Assembly (NCBI RefSeq): GCF_014529625.1
Contig: NZ_CP076039.1
Coordinates: forward strand, 3,410,001-3,474,000
From: Candidatus Pelagisphaera phototrophica
Lineage (GTDB): Bacteria > Verrucomicrobiota > Verrucomicrobiia > Opitutales > Opitutaceae
Direction: 5' to 3'
Length of the DNA: 64,000 nucleotides
Shown: positions 26,496 to 36,533 of the stretch, one piece after another
Layout: every line of letters begins with the position of its first letter
Numbering within the stretch: position 1 is the first letter of the stretch
Notes under the pieces: model-generated
Told to the model about the DNA's origin: nothing
What the model saw: the letters and a program-made list of their open reading frames with translations, nothing else
The model's database searches: none
Position numbers and translations under genes: made by a program

Positions 26496-28844
26496 ATGAA
26501 GGTCGTCCTAGCCGAGAAACCTTCTGTCGCTCGCGACATTGCCAAGCACCTCAATGCGACATCTCGCCGAGACGGGTATTTGGAAGGCGGCGTCTGGGCA
26601 GTAACCTGGGCCTTTGGACACCTGGTCGAACTTCAGGAGCCAGAAGAATACAAGCCGGAATGGAAGTCGTGGCGCATCGATTCGCTCCCCATGATCCCCG
26701 AGAATTTTAAGTTGCGTGCTCGAGCGGAAAAATCGGTACAGGATCAATTGAATACAATCGTACGGCTTTTTAAAGAGGCCGACGAAATCATTTGCGCTAC
26801 GGATGCTGGCCGTGAAGGAGAGCTCATTTTTCGATATATTCTGACATGGGCCAAATGTGAAAACAAGCCGTTCAAGCGCCTTTGGATCAGTTCGCTCACT
26901 AAAGAGGCCATCGCTAAGGGCTTCGAGAAACTGGAGGATGGTCACAAATTCGACCCCCTGTATCATGCAGCGAAATGCCGTAGTGAAGCAGATTGGATCG
27001 TCGGCCTCAATTCCACGCGCTTTTTCACGGTCGAATACGGCAAGCGAAACCTGCTTCTCAGTATCGGTCGCGTTCAGACTCCTATTCTCGCAATGATCGT
27101 AGAACGAGACCGTGAAATCGAAACCTTCGACTCAATTGACTACTGGGAAATTCATACACTCGCCCAAGGTGCCAGGTTTCGCCATACCAAGGGTAAGCTC
27201 AAAGAGTTTAAAGAGGCGGAAACCATCATATCAAAAGTCGAGGGCCAGGATTTAATCATCGATTCAGTTGAGAAAAAAGACGAGCTCTCGAACCCCCCTT
27301 TGCTATACGATTTGACCGAGCTGCAACGCGACCTCAATAAGCGTTTCGGATTTACCGCTGACCAGACTTTGCGAATCGCCCAGAATCTTTACGAAAACAA
27401 ACACATCACCTACCCAAGAACGGATAGCCGATACCTAACCTCCGATCTGAAACCTACAATCGCGCCCTTACTAGAGCAATTTCGGCCATTCCGGAAAAAG
27501 GAAATCGGACAGCTGGATCTTCAAAATCTCAAATTCACCAAACGCATCGTAGACGATAAAAAGGTCTCGGACCACCACGCCATCATCCCCACCAATGACA
27601 TTCCTTCGAAACTCAATGACGATGAGAAGAAACTCTACAACGCAGTACTCACCCGTCTAATTGCTGCCTTCTACCCTACCTGTATCAAAGCCGTAACCAC
27701 AGTAGAAGCAAATGCTGCGAAAGAGCTTTTTCGAGCGAGAGGGACTCTTCTCGTCGAAGCGGGCTGGCAGGTTCTCTACCCGATTGAAAACAAAAAGCCG
27801 GCTGCAAAAAAAAAGGCGTCCACCAAGACCGAAAGAGCCGACCAGTCCCTACCGGACTTTCAAGCAGGCGAACGCTCTCTCCATACTCCCAGTATCGAAA
27901 AATTTAAGACATCCCCTCCAAAACGATTTACTGAGGCAAGCCTGCTTCAGTTAATGGAAACCGCTGGAAAGATAGTGGATGACGAAGAGTTGAAAGAGGC
28001 CTTGAAGGAAAAAGGCGTCGGGACCCCTGCCACACGTGCGTCGATTATCGAGGTCCTTATCAATCGGGGATACATCGGACGTAAGCGGAAGAACCTTCTC
28101 AGCACCCCCAATGGGCGACAACTGATAGCTCTGGTACAAGACGATAGGCTAAAGTCGCCAGAACTTACTGGAGACTGGGAGTTTCGCCTTAAGCAAATGG
28201 AGCGTGGCAAATACGATTCCAGCAAGTTCATAAGGGAAGTGGAAGCATACACTCGTGAAATTATTTCCGCGACTTCCGAAAAGACCATCGATCTAAAAAA
28301 CCTGGGACCCTGCCCCCTATGCACCTCGTCTGTCATCCGCGGAAAGACCGGGTATGGGTGCTCCCAATGGCGTTCGGGCTGCAAATTCGCCATAAAGGAG
28401 GGTTCGCTTGGAATGCGGATCACACCAGTTCTCATGCGCGAACTTCTCCTCAACAAACGCAGTCTAACCGCTCACGGTATCCAAGACGGATCCAATCGCG
28501 TGCTCGCCACCTTATCCCTAGACAAAAAGGGGGAAATTGGATACAAGGTCGCAGAAATAGAACCCAAGCCAACCCGAAAAGACACTATTGGCCGGTGTCC
28601 ATCCTGTGGCGGGGACATCCTCGAAGGACCCAAGAACTACGGATGCTCGAACTGGCGCGAAGGCTGCAAATTCGTTATTTGGAAGACGATCGCCCAAAAG
28701 GATATCTCGAAAGAAATCGCGCAAACCCTTCTAAAGAATGGAGAAACCGAATCGCTGGTTGGATTTCTCTCGAGAGCTGGCAAACCCTTTTCCGCTCAAC
28801 TCGCTGTAACGAATAGAGAGGTGAAATTCAAATTCGAAGGCTAA
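26496..28844 (+). CDS. topB: DNA topoisomerase III
   Basis: Type IA topoisomerase that decatenates recombination and replication intermediates. The 782-residue protein opens with the Toprim domain: VVLAEKPSVARDIAKHL and later DAGREGELIFRY. The active-site region is KHITYPRTDSRYL, with the catalytic tyrosine, near residue 308. GVGTPATRASIIE follows at about residue 505. Two C-terminal zinc ribbons with near-identical plan (CPLC..CSQWRSGC and CPSC..CSNWREGC) are interrupted by a spacer. The length and ribbons fit TopB rather than TopA. Confidence 0.95.
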   Translation: MKVVLAEKPSVARDIAKHLNATSRRDGYLEGGVWAVTWAFGHLVELQEPEEYKPEWKSWRIDSLPMIPENFKLRARAEKSVQDQLNTIVRLFKEADEIICATDAGREGELIFRYILTWAKCENKPFKRLWISSLTKEAIAKGFEKLEDGHKFDPLYHAAKCRSEADWIVGLNSTRFFTVEYGKRNLLLSIGRVQTPILAMIVERDREIETFDSIDYWEIHTLAQGARFRHTKGKLKEFKEAETIISKVEGQDLIIDSVEKKDELSNPPLLYDLTELQRDLNKRFGFTADQTLRIAQNLYENKHITYPRTDSRYLTSDLKPTIAPLLEQFRPFRKKEIGQLDLQNLKFTKRIVDDKKVSDHHAIIPTNDIPSKLNDDEKKLYNAVLTRLIAAFYPTCIKAVTTVEANAAKELFRARGTLLVEAGWQVLYPIENKKPAAKKKASTKTERADQSLPDFQAGERSLHTPSIEKFKTSPPKRFTEASLLQLMETAGKIVDDEELKEALKEKGVGTPATRASIIEVLINRGYIGRKRKNLLSTPNGRQLIALVQDDRLKSPELTGDWEFRLKQMERGKYDSSKFIREVEAYTREIISATSEKTIDLKNLGPCPLCTSSVIRGKTGYGCSQWRSGCKFAIKEGSLGMRITPVLMRELLLNKRSLTAHGIQDGSNRVLATLSLDKKGEIGYKVAEIEPKPTRKDTIGRCPSCGGDILEGPKNYGCSNWREGCKFVIWKTIAQKDISKEIAQTLLKNGETESLVGFLSRAGKPFSAQLAVTNREVKFKFEG

Positions 28845-29033
28845 AGAGTTCCAAAACAAGGAGGTCCGTTTCTAAACGTAAAAATACTCTTGGAATCGGG
28901 TTACATCGAGTGCCCATTTCCAATTAAAACGATGCCTTTTACACCCATTTTCTAGTCAGGTGATGAAACACTTGATTACTCCGTACGGCTAGTGCTACGC
29001 CGCGTTTCCGATCATACATCATTCTAAACCCGT

Positions 29034-29062
29034 GCGGCACAGTGCAAGCGCTAGCCCTACGG
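29034..29062 (+). repeat. GCGGCA...AGCCCTAC dispersed element, second copy
   Basis: Matches 10166-10193 at about 24 of 29 positions: GCGGCA, AAGC and AGCCCTAC are shared blocks. It lies in the 260-base spacer between topB and the glycosyltransferase, where I see no gene. Confidence 0.55.
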
Positions 29063-29108
29063 GTTTCAATTGAACCCTCCACCCATTCGACTTTGAATTC
29101 CCTCAAAC

Positions 29109-29972
29109 ATGCCATTCAATAACTCGGATCGACTAGCTGCCGTCATCCCTACCTATAATCGCGGTCGGTCGATTCGCCGCTGTCTCGATTCCGTCTATTC
29201 CCAGACTCGAATCCCAGAGGAGATCATCGTAGTCGACGACGGATCAACGGATGGATCGACATCTCACCTCGAGAGACGATATCCGGGAATTCGCGTCCTC
29301 TTCCAAAAAAACCAAGGAGTGAGTGCGGCTCGAAATACTGGAATTCGAGAAGCCAAATCGGAATGGATTGCCCTCCTCGACTCAGATGACGTATGGCTCA
29401 AATCAAAGTGCGACAAGCAACTTAAAGCGCTGCAGAATCATCCAAACTACCATATTTGCCACACACAGGAGAAATGGATCTACAAGGGCCGAGAAAAACA
29501 AATACCCAAAAACTACCACAAGAAGAGTGGATGGATATTCTCCGACTGCCTTCCGGTATGCGCCATCTCGCCTTCCACCGCAATAGTCAGTCGCGAGCTG
29601 CTAATCTCGATTGGCCTCTTTGACCAAACTCTGCCGGCCTGTGAAGACTATGATCTATGGTTGAGGATCGCTTCCCGCTATCCCGTTCTCCTAGTTGACG
29701 AGGCTCTCATCGAAAAGCACGGCGGCCACAGTGATCAACTCTCAGATCAACGCGGGCTGGACCTTTACCGAATTCAAGCGTTGGAAAAATTCCTAAATAA
29801 CTCCAATTCAAAAACTGAATACAAGAAGATGGCGAGAGAGACTTTCATCAAGAAGTGCAATATCGTCATCCAAGGAGCAGAGAAAAGCAGAAACAGCGAA
29901 GTAGAGAATAGAATAAGCGCGATACGAGACCGCGTTCTCCTCCAGGCACAGACGTCAAAGGGTAGCGGGTAA
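29109..29972 (+). CDS. Family 2 glycosyltransferase
   Basis: Transfers a sugar from an activated donor in GT-A fold. The 287-residue protein starts with AAVIPTYNRGRSIRRCLDS and has the donor-binding IIVVDDGSTDGS. NQGVSAARNTGI and the LLDSDDVW motif (metal-binding DxD-like) follow. Acceptor-side residues are in PACEDYDLWLRIA, matching the ED-Y/W motif near residue 180. No membrane helix is seen, and there are no other polysaccharide genes next to it, so the target glycan cannot be inferred. Confidence 0.92.
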   Translation: MPFNNSDRLAAVIPTYNRGRSIRRCLDSVYSQTRIPEEIIVVDDGSTDGSTSHLERRYPGIRVLFQKNQGVSAARNTGIREAKSEWIALLDSDDVWLKSKCDKQLKALQNHPNYHICHTQEKWIYKGREKQIPKNYHKKSGWIFSDCLPVCAISPSTAIVSRELLISIGLFDQTLPACEDYDLWLRIASRYPVLLVDEALIEKHGGHSDQLSDQRGLDLYRIQALEKFLNNSNSKTEYKKMARETFIKKCNIVIQGAEKSRNSEVENRISAIRDRVLLQAQTSKGSG

Positions 29973-30043
29973 CCTACGAGCACCCATCGATAGCCATCTC
30001 ATCTGTGAAAGCTCCGAAATCACCCTCTAGAAATATTTCCTGT

Positions 30044-30670
30044 TCAATCCAATCGCGTTAGCCGAATGTCCCTATACCAAGCTTCCATGGGACCGCCACT
30101 GTGCACTTGAAGAGCAATAATGCCCGAGCGTTCCACCGACGGATCCTCTTCTGCGTAGTCCACGGTCTTAATTCCATTTAACCATAGCTGAATGTGATCG
30201 CCCTTGGCCCGGACCACATACTCATTCCAGTCCTGGTGATTCACTACTTTCATGACCTTTTCCAGATCGGGGCCGGCAAGAACAGTCTTCCTGCGCTGCT
30301 CATCGTAGAGAGCCCCCCAGTATTTTCCACCCATGTCCGCTTGGTAGCCAATTACTTCGTGATGATCCGGAATTCTCTTGGTTCGAAACTGGACCCCGGC
30401 ATTCACCTTCTCCCCGATCATCTTAAATTTAAATCTCAGTTCAAAGTCATCGAAAATCTCCTTAGTGCTCAAAAACTGGTTCTTGGGAATCGGAGCACTC
30501 AAGGTACCCGCCACGATCGACCCATTTTCAATGCGGAAGGACTCAAACGGACCTTCCCAACCCTCGAATGACTTGCCATCGAAAAGAACAATTTCCGACG
30601 ACTGGGTTGAGCATCCAGCAAGGAGCCCGAGCATAATTAGCAAACTAGAAAGGGTTTTTAACGAGATCAT
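30044..30670 (-). CDS. DUF1080 lipoprotein (3-keto-disaccharide hydrolase-like)
   Basis: A 208-residue lipoprotein with an LLAGC lipobox at about residues 16-20. The DUF1080 beta-sandwich follows: LFDGKSFEGWEG at the start, FELRFKFKM, then NAGVQFRTKRIP and WNEYVVRAKGDHIQLWLNG. It closes with GIIALQVHSGGPMEAWYRDIRL. Members are concanavalin-like, and some hydrolyse 3-keto-glucosides. The family is greatly expanded in Verrucomicrobiota and Planctomycetota, which is one of the taxonomic clues here. Confidence 0.92.
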   Translation of the reverse strand: MISLKTLSSLLIMLGLLAGCSTQSSEIVLFDGKSFEGWEGPFESFRIENGSIVAGTLSAPIPKNQFLSTKEIFDDFELRFKFKMIGEKVNAGVQFRTKRIPDHHEVIGYQADMGGKYWGALYDEQRRKTVLAGPDLEKVMKVVNHQDWNEYVVRAKGDHIQLWLNGIKTVDYAEEDPSVERSGIIALQVHSGGPMEAWYRDIRLTRLD

Positions 30671-30894
30671 GGGAGCACTTTCAACCGCCTGAAGCTATCT
30701 GCCAACACAAAATCCATCGGACCAGAAGCTCGCATCGCCAATCAACATGCCCCCGGCCGTAAAGAGCTTCCGGGGCCGCGCAACGTTACCTCGGTTTTGA
30801 AGATTAAAGGCCCTCTTAGAAACCATATATCAAGGATTTCTCAATTCCAAATAGATCGCACATTCTTTTCCTTTGTCTTGTTGTTCAACGAGTG

Positions 30895-31098
30895 ATGGAA
30901 GGATTGTGGGACAGGGCAGTGGTCTGGTTTTTTGCACTGGGTGATCAATACGGTGTAGACCCGATTGTTTTCGGCAGTATTTACGTGGGCGCAATCCCCT
31001 TGTTCGCAATATCAGTCGCCTGGCTAATCAAGGCGAAACGGAGCCAAACATCAATTTCCATAAAAAAACGATTGGGATCACTATACTGCTATTCGTAA
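30895..31098 (+). CDS. Short membrane protein, probably C-terminally truncated
   Basis: A 67-residue protein (GTG at 30892 also possible). It begins LWDRAVVWFFALGDQYGVDPIV, followed by one clear membrane helix. I recall longer homologues in this phylum with two or three more helices, but cannot verify it here. The frame then runs into a poly-A tract that belongs to the start of the next gene. The last residues look random, which suggests a small deletion fused the two genes. Confidence 0.5.
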   Translation: MEGLWDRAVVWFFALGDQYGVDPIVFGSIYVGAIPLFAISVAWLIKAKRSQTSISIKKRLGSLYCYS

Positions 31099-31601
31099 CC
31101 ATCGCCCAACAAGGTTTGGCCGCCCGTAAAATCGTGCTCGACGCCCGAATCGACGAGGCGATTGAAGAATTCTACGCCAAAACGAGTACCGGCAAGAAGC
31201 TCGCGCAAAAGTCGAAAGGGATACTTGTATTTCCTTCAGTCGGGAAAGCCGGAATTGGAATCGGCGGTGAGTACGGCGAAGGGGCTCTAATCATTAACGG
31301 CAAAAAAGTTCAGTACTATGCCACAGCAGCAGCATCGTTCGGTCTCCAGCTTGGGGTGCAAACGAAACGCCAGATTATTCTCTTTATGGAAAATGCGGAT
31401 CTAAACAGCTTCCGCAATAGGAAAGGCTGGGAGTTTGGCGTCGATGGCAGTGTCGCCATCGCTACCCTAGGAGCAGGAGGAGAAGTCGACACGAAGTCTC
31501 TAAACCAACCCGTCATCGGCTTTATCTATGGCAACAAGGGCCTCATGGCGAATCTATCGCTGGAAGGAACCAAGTTGACTAGGATCGATAAGAAGAAGTA
31601 G
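31060..31601 (+). pseudogene. SYLF/YSC84-like secreted protein with a damaged start
   Basis: The mature part is intact: a lipid-binding SYLF-like domain with GKKLAQKSKGILVFPSVGKA, then YYATAAASFGLQLGVQ and the GFIYGNKGLMANLSLEGTK end. The signal peptide KKTIGITILLFVTIAQQGLA lies in the same frame, but it has no ATG, GTG or TTG before it. Just ahead, the sequence reads AT followed by seven A and CG. Inserting one G would give ATG AAA AAA ACG, the natural start, so one base of the start codon appears lost. The only available start, TTG at 31116, falls at the end of the signal peptide and would leave an unexported protein. Confidence 0.7.
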
Positions 31602-31672
31602 CCAATCAGCCACTGCCCCGTTTGATAATTCTCTGGCCTATCGCTCGAGCTTTCTGATAATCCCAACCATTG

Positions 31673-33157
31673 ATGAATCGCGAAAAGGGCCTCGATAGAC
31701 TCGCATCAGAAAAAGACTGGGACATCCTAATAATCGGAGGGGGAGCGACCGGTCTTGGAGCCGCACTCGACGCGGCCTCGCGAGGGCACCGCACCGTTCT
31801 TCTCGAGCGCGGCGACTTTGCCCAAGGAACATCGAGCCGAAGCACAAAGCTCGTTCACGGCGGAGTACGCTACCTTAAGCAAGGCAATATCTCTTTGGTG
31901 AAAGGCGCTCTTCGAGAACGAGGTCTTCTCTTTCAAAATGCGCCGCATCTGGTCAATCCCCTTCCATTCATCATTCCCAGCCATCATTGGTGGGAAGGAC
32001 CCTATTTTGCAACAGGATTGAAGCTCTATGACTGGCTTGCCGGAGACTTGGGAATCGAGGATACAAAGCTCTTAGGTAAAGAATCCACGCTAGAGGAAAT
32101 CCCCAAGCTGCGAAGCGAAAAACTTAAGGGAGGGGTTAAGTATTGGGACGGACAATTCGATGACGCCCGCTTGGCCGTTGATTTCGCTACCACAATTTGG
32201 AAGCAGGACGGTCTTGCCTTGAACTATGTCGAGGTGAAAGAGCTTTTTAAGGAAAACGGAAGGATATCGGGTGCCATCAGCGTAGATTCCCGAAACGGGA
32301 AGACCTACCAAATCAACGCCAAGTGCGTCATCAATGCCACCGGTGTATTTAGCGATTCCATACGCAAGCTCGACAATCAGGAAGCTCAGAATATCATAAA
32401 GGCCAGTCAGGGAGCCCATATCGTTCTTGATCGGGACCAACTCCCTATGAACTCGGCGCTCATCGTTCCGAAAACGACTGATGGTCGAGTGCTCTTTGCC
32501 ATCCCTTGGCACAACCGGATCATCGTCGGGACGACCGATACACCCGTAGATTCGATCGAACAGAACCCCCAGCCATTCCCTGAAGAAATCGGATTCATCG
32601 TAGAAAATGCCCAAAATTATTTAGACGTAAATTTAAAACAGGATGACATAAAAAGCGTATATGCCGGTCTGCGGCCGCTCGTTAGTCTCAAGTCAGGAAA
32701 AGGGTCTACGGCCCAACTCTCCCGTGACCACTACATCGAGATTTCCGAGTCCGGTCTCGTCTCTATCGCGGGTGGCAAATGGACCACCTACCGCAAAATG
32801 GGGGAAGATGTCGTCAATCGTGCGGAGATCTCTGCTAACCTCGATTCTCGACCTTGCGTCACCAAGAATCTTCCGATCAATACGAGCCAACCCAAACCCC
32901 AGGATAAGTCATTACATCCAGCTCTTCCTTACAGCAAAAACCAAATTGAAGCGAGTATCGAGTCAGAGATGCCCCTTACCCTTGAGGACGTTTTGTCCCG
33001 TCGGACAAGGGCGCAAGTACTCGACTTGGCGGCTGCTAAAGAAATAGCCCCATTCATCGCAGATCTAATGGTGGGAAAAGGTGTCTTAGCAGAATCCGAA
33101 AAAGCCGCTCATTTAGCGGAGTTCGACAAAAAAGCAGGCATCATTCCAATTATATAA
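31673..33157 (+). CDS. glpD: FAD-dependent glycerol-3-phosphate dehydrogenase
   Basis: Oxidises glycerol-3-phosphate to dihydroxyacetone phosphate and passes electrons to quinones. The FAD-binding motif WDILIIGGGATGLGAALDA sits near the N-terminus. GTSSRSTKLVHGGVRYL and NLVNPLPF-type glycerol-phosphate residues follow, then AIPWHNRIIVGTTDTP and the SIAGGKWTTYRKM signature. The C-terminal cap is shorter than in the longest homologues, but all core motifs are present. The frame could begin at TTG 31670, but the ATG at 31673 is the natural start. Confidence 0.95.
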   Translation: MNREKGLDRLASEKDWDILIIGGGATGLGAALDAASRGHRTVLLERGDFAQGTSSRSTKLVHGGVRYLKQGNISLVKGALRERGLLFQNAPHLVNPLPFIIPSHHWWEGPYFATGLKLYDWLAGDLGIEDTKLLGKESTLEEIPKLRSEKLKGGVKYWDGQFDDARLAVDFATTIWKQDGLALNYVEVKELFKENGRISGAISVDSRNGKTYQINAKCVINATGVFSDSIRKLDNQEAQNIIKASQGAHIVLDRDQLPMNSALIVPKTTDGRVLFAIPWHNRIIVGTTDTPVDSIEQNPQPFPEEIGFIVENAQNYLDVNLKQDDIKSVYAGLRPLVSLKSGKGSTAQLSRDHYIEISESGLVSIAGGKWTTYRKMGEDVVNRAEISANLDSRPCVTKNLPINTSQPKPQDKSLHPALPYSKNQIEASIESEMPLTLEDVLSRRTRAQVLDLAAAKEIAPFIADLMVGKGVLAESEKAAHLAEFDKKAGIIPII

Positions 33158-33272
33158 TTCTCCCAAGTAACGAGATAAACGTAACCGCTTCCTTGAATTC
33201 ATCTTGAGAGAGATGCCCACTCTTTCGCCTCTCCCGCTTGACTCTACCAAGACGCGCGCAATCGATCCATCC

Positions 33273-33536
33273 ATGAGGAAATCTCTCGGCGTCATAACGA
33301 TACAGCTACTGGTCATTGACTTCCTACCGCTTTCCCCGACCATTGACGCCCAAGAAGACAAGCCCAACGTCCTTATGTTGATAGTCGACGTCATGAATGA
33401 CTACGGCTTCTACAAAACTGACCCATAAGAGAACATAAACCTGTCTCGCAACCCAGAGTTTAAACGCGTGATTGAACGACTTAAAAAGTGGAGACCTGGC
33501 ACATGGGCTAGATCACTCTGGGGCAGGAAAGGTTGA
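33273..33536 (+). pseudogene. Sulfatase remnant with a large internal deletion
   Basis: Starts with a signal-like segment and DKPNVLMLIVDVMNDYGFY, the first strand of a sulfatase. It then jumps at KTDP to TAA (33426-33428) and continues in frame with ENINLSRNPEFKRVIERLKKW, the last helix of sulfatases. About 400 residues, including the CxPSR active site, are missing. Both halves end or begin around Thr-Asp-Pro, so recombination between two such short sites is a likely cause (inference). Frame is kept across the junction to TGA at 33534. Confidence 0.8.
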
Positions 33537-33545
33537 GGGTCCCTT

Positions 33546-35333
33546 TCATGAACTCGAATCGCACTCTTCTTTTTCTGCTCTTATCCCCTGCACGATAAGC
33601 CAAATCAGGAGGCAGGCGAAAAAGAGCACGACCAGGGTGCCCATGTTCGCCCCTAACCCGTTCATAAAAAGCAATCCCAAGCCACCCGCAAACAGAGAGT
33701 AACCCATCATGGGTAGAAGCGTCTTGCGAATCACGCTGCCCTCTTTTCCTAGCAAACCTACCGTTGCCGAAGCGAAAACCACGTTGTGCACGCAAATCAT
33801 GTTTCCGGCTGCGCCGCCGACTGCTTGAAGCGCGACTACGACCGACTCGGTCGCTCCGATCTTCTGCGCCATACTAAACTGGAAGAAAGAGAATAGCATG
33901 TTACTGATCGTATTGCTTCCAGCGATGAACGCGCCGATCCCTCCTACCATAGGGGCCACGAGTGGCCACATAGAACCGAACAAAGCCGATATTCCATCTG
34001 CTAAGACAATCGGCATTTGAGCTAATTGGTCTGACTTTGAATTAATGAAAACCTGCACCATCGGAACCGCAAAGACCAATGCGGTAGCCGCACCCAGAAG
34101 CGTATTCCCAGACTCTTTCAGAGAGCGCTTTATCTGGTCTCCGCTCATTCTAAAAATGGCATAGCACAAAACGACTGTAACGAGGAAGATGAACCCCGGT
34201 AAATAAAGCGGTTGGGATTTCGTCGAAATTCCACTTCCAAAAATATCAGACCAACGCAAGGTCACAGCATTGGAAGTGATGAATGCCTTCACGGGGGCTA
34301 CGGTACGTGTGACAACGAGGAGACAGGCTACGATCAAATAGGGAGACCATGCCTTGAACAAATGGGCCCCAGAGACCCTGCTCTTATGATCGTGCGAATC
34401 AACTTCCAGCTCGCCCTTCCACTCTAAATCCCAGTCTTTCTCATCTGGGAAACTCCAGGTTCGCTTTGGCTGAAACAGTCCTGCCTTAGTAGCGGGAACG
34501 ACAATACAAAGCCCGACCAGCGCCCCAAGGAGACTGGGAAACTCAGGCCCAAGCAAACGAGCCAATATATTGGACGGAATCGTGAACGCCAATCCTGCGA
34601 ACAACGCGTACTTCCAAATCGCTAACCCTTCCCCAAACGATCTTCTTTTCCCAAAGTATTTCGTCAACAGCGCCACCATCACTAAAGGTACAAAGGTTCC
34701 GACGATACCGTGAAAAGTGGCGACCGTAACACCTATTAGTTTAAGATAGGCTTCGTAGGAAATGCCAAGGGACTCAACCAGAGCCAAAACCTCTGTCTGA
34801 CCCGATAATCCTGTATTCACTCCTACTAAAATCGGAGTTCCCACTGCACCAAACGAGACTGATGTACTCTGTATTACTAGAGCCACGACGACAGCTGCCA
34901 TCGCAGGAAAACCAATGGCTACTAGTAAAGGCGCCGCAATCGCTGCCGGCGCTCCAAAACCCGCCGCTCCTTCTATAAAGGACCCAAAGAGCCAAGCGAT
35001 TATTACCGCTTGAACACGCCGATCTGGCGATATGTCCACAAATCCCTGTCGTATCGCGTGGATATCTCCGCAGGCCTTGAGTGTGTTCAAAAGAAGAACC
35101 GCTCCAAAAACGATGAACAGTAAATTGACCGCTGTAACAAGGCCATGAATACTTGCCGCGGCTATTTGCGTGATAGGCGTACTCCAAACCGCAAAGGCGA
35201 TCACTACGGCCACAACATAGGCGAGCGGCATCGCCTTTTTTGCCGGCCACCGAAGGACCACAAGAAAGAGCATAACGATCGCGATCGGAATCAATGCGAT
35301 GAGAGAAAGAGCAGGGAGAGGTAGGCTGGGCAT
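33546..35333 (-). CDS. lldP: L-lactate permease
   Basis: Proton-linked uptake of lactate or glycolate. The 595-residue protein has about 14 hydrophobic segments spread over the whole length and typical family segments: [20 protein letters not shown] and [37 protein letters not shown] and [15 protein letters not shown] follow near the C-terminus. The central ~45-residue loop is acidic and cytoplasmic. It lies tail to tail with the sulfatase remnant, and no lactate dehydrogenase genes are adjacent. Confidence 0.95.
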   Translation of the reverse strand: MPSLPLPALSLIALIPIAIVMLFLVVLRWPAKKAMPLAYVVAVVIAFAVWSTPITQIAAASIHGLVTAVNLLFIVFGAVLLLNTLKACGDIHAIRQGFVDISPDRRVQAVIIAWLFGSFIEGAAGFGAPAAIAAPLLVAIGFPAMAAVVVALVIQSTSVSFGAVGTPILVGVNTGLSGQTEVLALVESLGISYEAYLKLIGVTVATFHGIVGTFVPLVMVALLTKYFGKRRSFGEGLAIWKYALFAGLAFTIPSNILARLLGPEFPSLLGALVGLCIVVPATKAGLFQPKRTWSFPDEKDWDLEWKGELEVDSHDHKSRVSGAHLFKAWSPYLIVACLLVVTRTVAPVKAFITSNAVTLRWSDIFGSGISTKSQPLYLPGFIFLVTVVLCYAIFRMSGDQIKRSLKESGNTLLGAATALVFAVPMVQVFINSKSDQLAQMPIVLADGISALFGSMWPLVAPMVGGIGAFIAGSNTISNMLFSFFQFSMAQKIGATESVVVALQAVGGAAGNMICVHNVVFASATVGLLGKEGSVIRKTLLPMMGYSLFAGGLGLLFMNGLGANMGTLVVLFFACLLIWLIVQGIRAEKEECDSSS

Positions 35334-35452
35334 AGAGTAAGGGGGCTTTACTTCAACAACCTCGTTAGGAAAACATCAAAAGTACGACGAAAAACCCTCC
35401 CCAAGTAAGTACCTGTAGTACCTGCACGCAAGCATGAAGACAAAATCGCAAG

Positions 35453-35483
35453 AAAAATGGGTGTGCGCCTCCAAGCACACCCA
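35453..35483 (-). terminator. Intrinsic terminator
   Basis: Read on the minus strand, TGGGTGTGC, an 8-base loop and GCACACCCA form a perfect 9-bp stem followed by TTTTT. It lies about 50 bases past the end of the minus-strand gene at 35532-36440 and insulates it from the permease. Confidence 0.85.
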
Positions 35484-35531
35484 TAACATGAAGACGACTT
35501 TCGTCGCTCTCTAATATAAGTTCAGCACGCC

Positions 35532-36440
35532 TCAGCCGTTATTGCGCAACGAAGTTCTAGCGGAAAGCTCCCTAAAAGTCGCCACTTCCTGAGGTGTCAA
35601 GGGCTTGAGTCCACGCGAATTGCTCATCGCCACCTGCTCCCCGTCTCCAGTGAACAAGTGCATCTGGAATTCCGCAGTTTCCTTGTTGAACTCACTCGTG
35701 GAAACGCGAACACGTAATTCGACGATTTCTTCCGCTAATAGGTCGCCAATGTACTTCGCCCGAGCAAATCGGCCTCGCCCTTCCATCTCGCCTGTTTCCA
35801 AATTATGAATGTCATAGTCGACAACGATAACGCAATAGGCTCCTGGCATATCCGTCTTCGGGATAATCGTCCCTTTAACATGGACCGTATCCGCCAGCTC
35901 TTCAGCCTCGAAAGTACCCATGTCTAGGCTGTCTTGCATGCTAGATTGAAAGTCCGAGTTGTTCTGCTGAACATCTTCGATTTGAGACTGGATAGCCATG
36001 TCGCCGGGGCTCGCATCGACCGAGAGTGGATCACCTTCCAACTGGGAGCTCAACATAGAAACTGCGATTTCCGACTGAACCGCAGAAAACTGCATGTCCG
36101 AGACCGCTTGCGCGGAGCGCTGCAAATTCGTCATCGACGTGGTCGAAAACTTCATCTCGAGCACATCTGCAAAACTTTCCGACAGCATCAGTTCGGCCCT
36201 CACGCGGCAAGGCGCTCGCAGCGAGACTTTTTTTACGTCAATGCCCGCGTCGACAAAAATATTCTTCTTATCCACGCTTACGATTGGGAAATGGGATTCA
36301 CCAGCCTCTGCGCTGACACTAGTCCCGAAGAAGAGATAGCCTCCAGGCTCCGACTCTTCCTGCCCGCTCATCCAAGGAATGGCTATTAAGGCTAGAGCAG
36401 TCGAAACGGCGAGGCATTCGGAAGAAAGGAAAGTTTTCAT
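35532..36440 (-). CDS. Secreted protein of unknown function
   Basis: A 302-residue protein with a signal peptide (about residues 1-26, ending near SGQEE). The middle section, about residues 110-170, is rich in Ser, Gln, Met and Asp and low in complexity. A beta-rich domain follows (IPKTDMPGAYCVIVVDYDIH, then RFARAKYIGDLLAEEIVEL). No family was recognised. It has its own terminator downstream, so it is probably a single-gene unit. Confidence 0.6.
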   Translation of the reverse strand: MKTFLSSECLAVSTALALIAIPWMSGQEESEPGGYLFFGTSVSAEAGESHFPIVSVDKKNIFVDAGIDVKKVSLRAPCRVRAELMLSESFADVLEMKFSTTSMTNLQRSAQAVSDMQFSAVQSEIAVSMLSSQLEGDPLSVDASPGDMAIQSQIEDVQQNNSDFQSSMQDSLDMGTFEAEELADTVHVKGTIIPKTDMPGAYCVIVVDYDIHNLETGEMEGRGRFARAKYIGDLLAEEIVELRVRVSTSEFNKETAEFQMHLFTGDGEQVAMSNSRGLKPLTPQEVATFRELSARTSLRNNG

Positions 36441-36533
36441 AATAATAATTGGGATCGCGGTCTGAACTTATAACGCATATTGCAGCATTTCGGTTTCGAT
36501 TTTCAATCTTTCTCGTCAAAATGGAGGTAAGTC

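Noticed and set aside
26489..26500. Palindrome TTCATTAATGAA across the topB start
   Set aside because: Short and AT-rich; no second copy or known regulator supports an operator.
29109..29972. Possible tRNA-like GACTCGAATCC string near 29.2 kb
   Set aside because: It is inside the glycosyltransferase coding sequence and has no cloverleaf around it.
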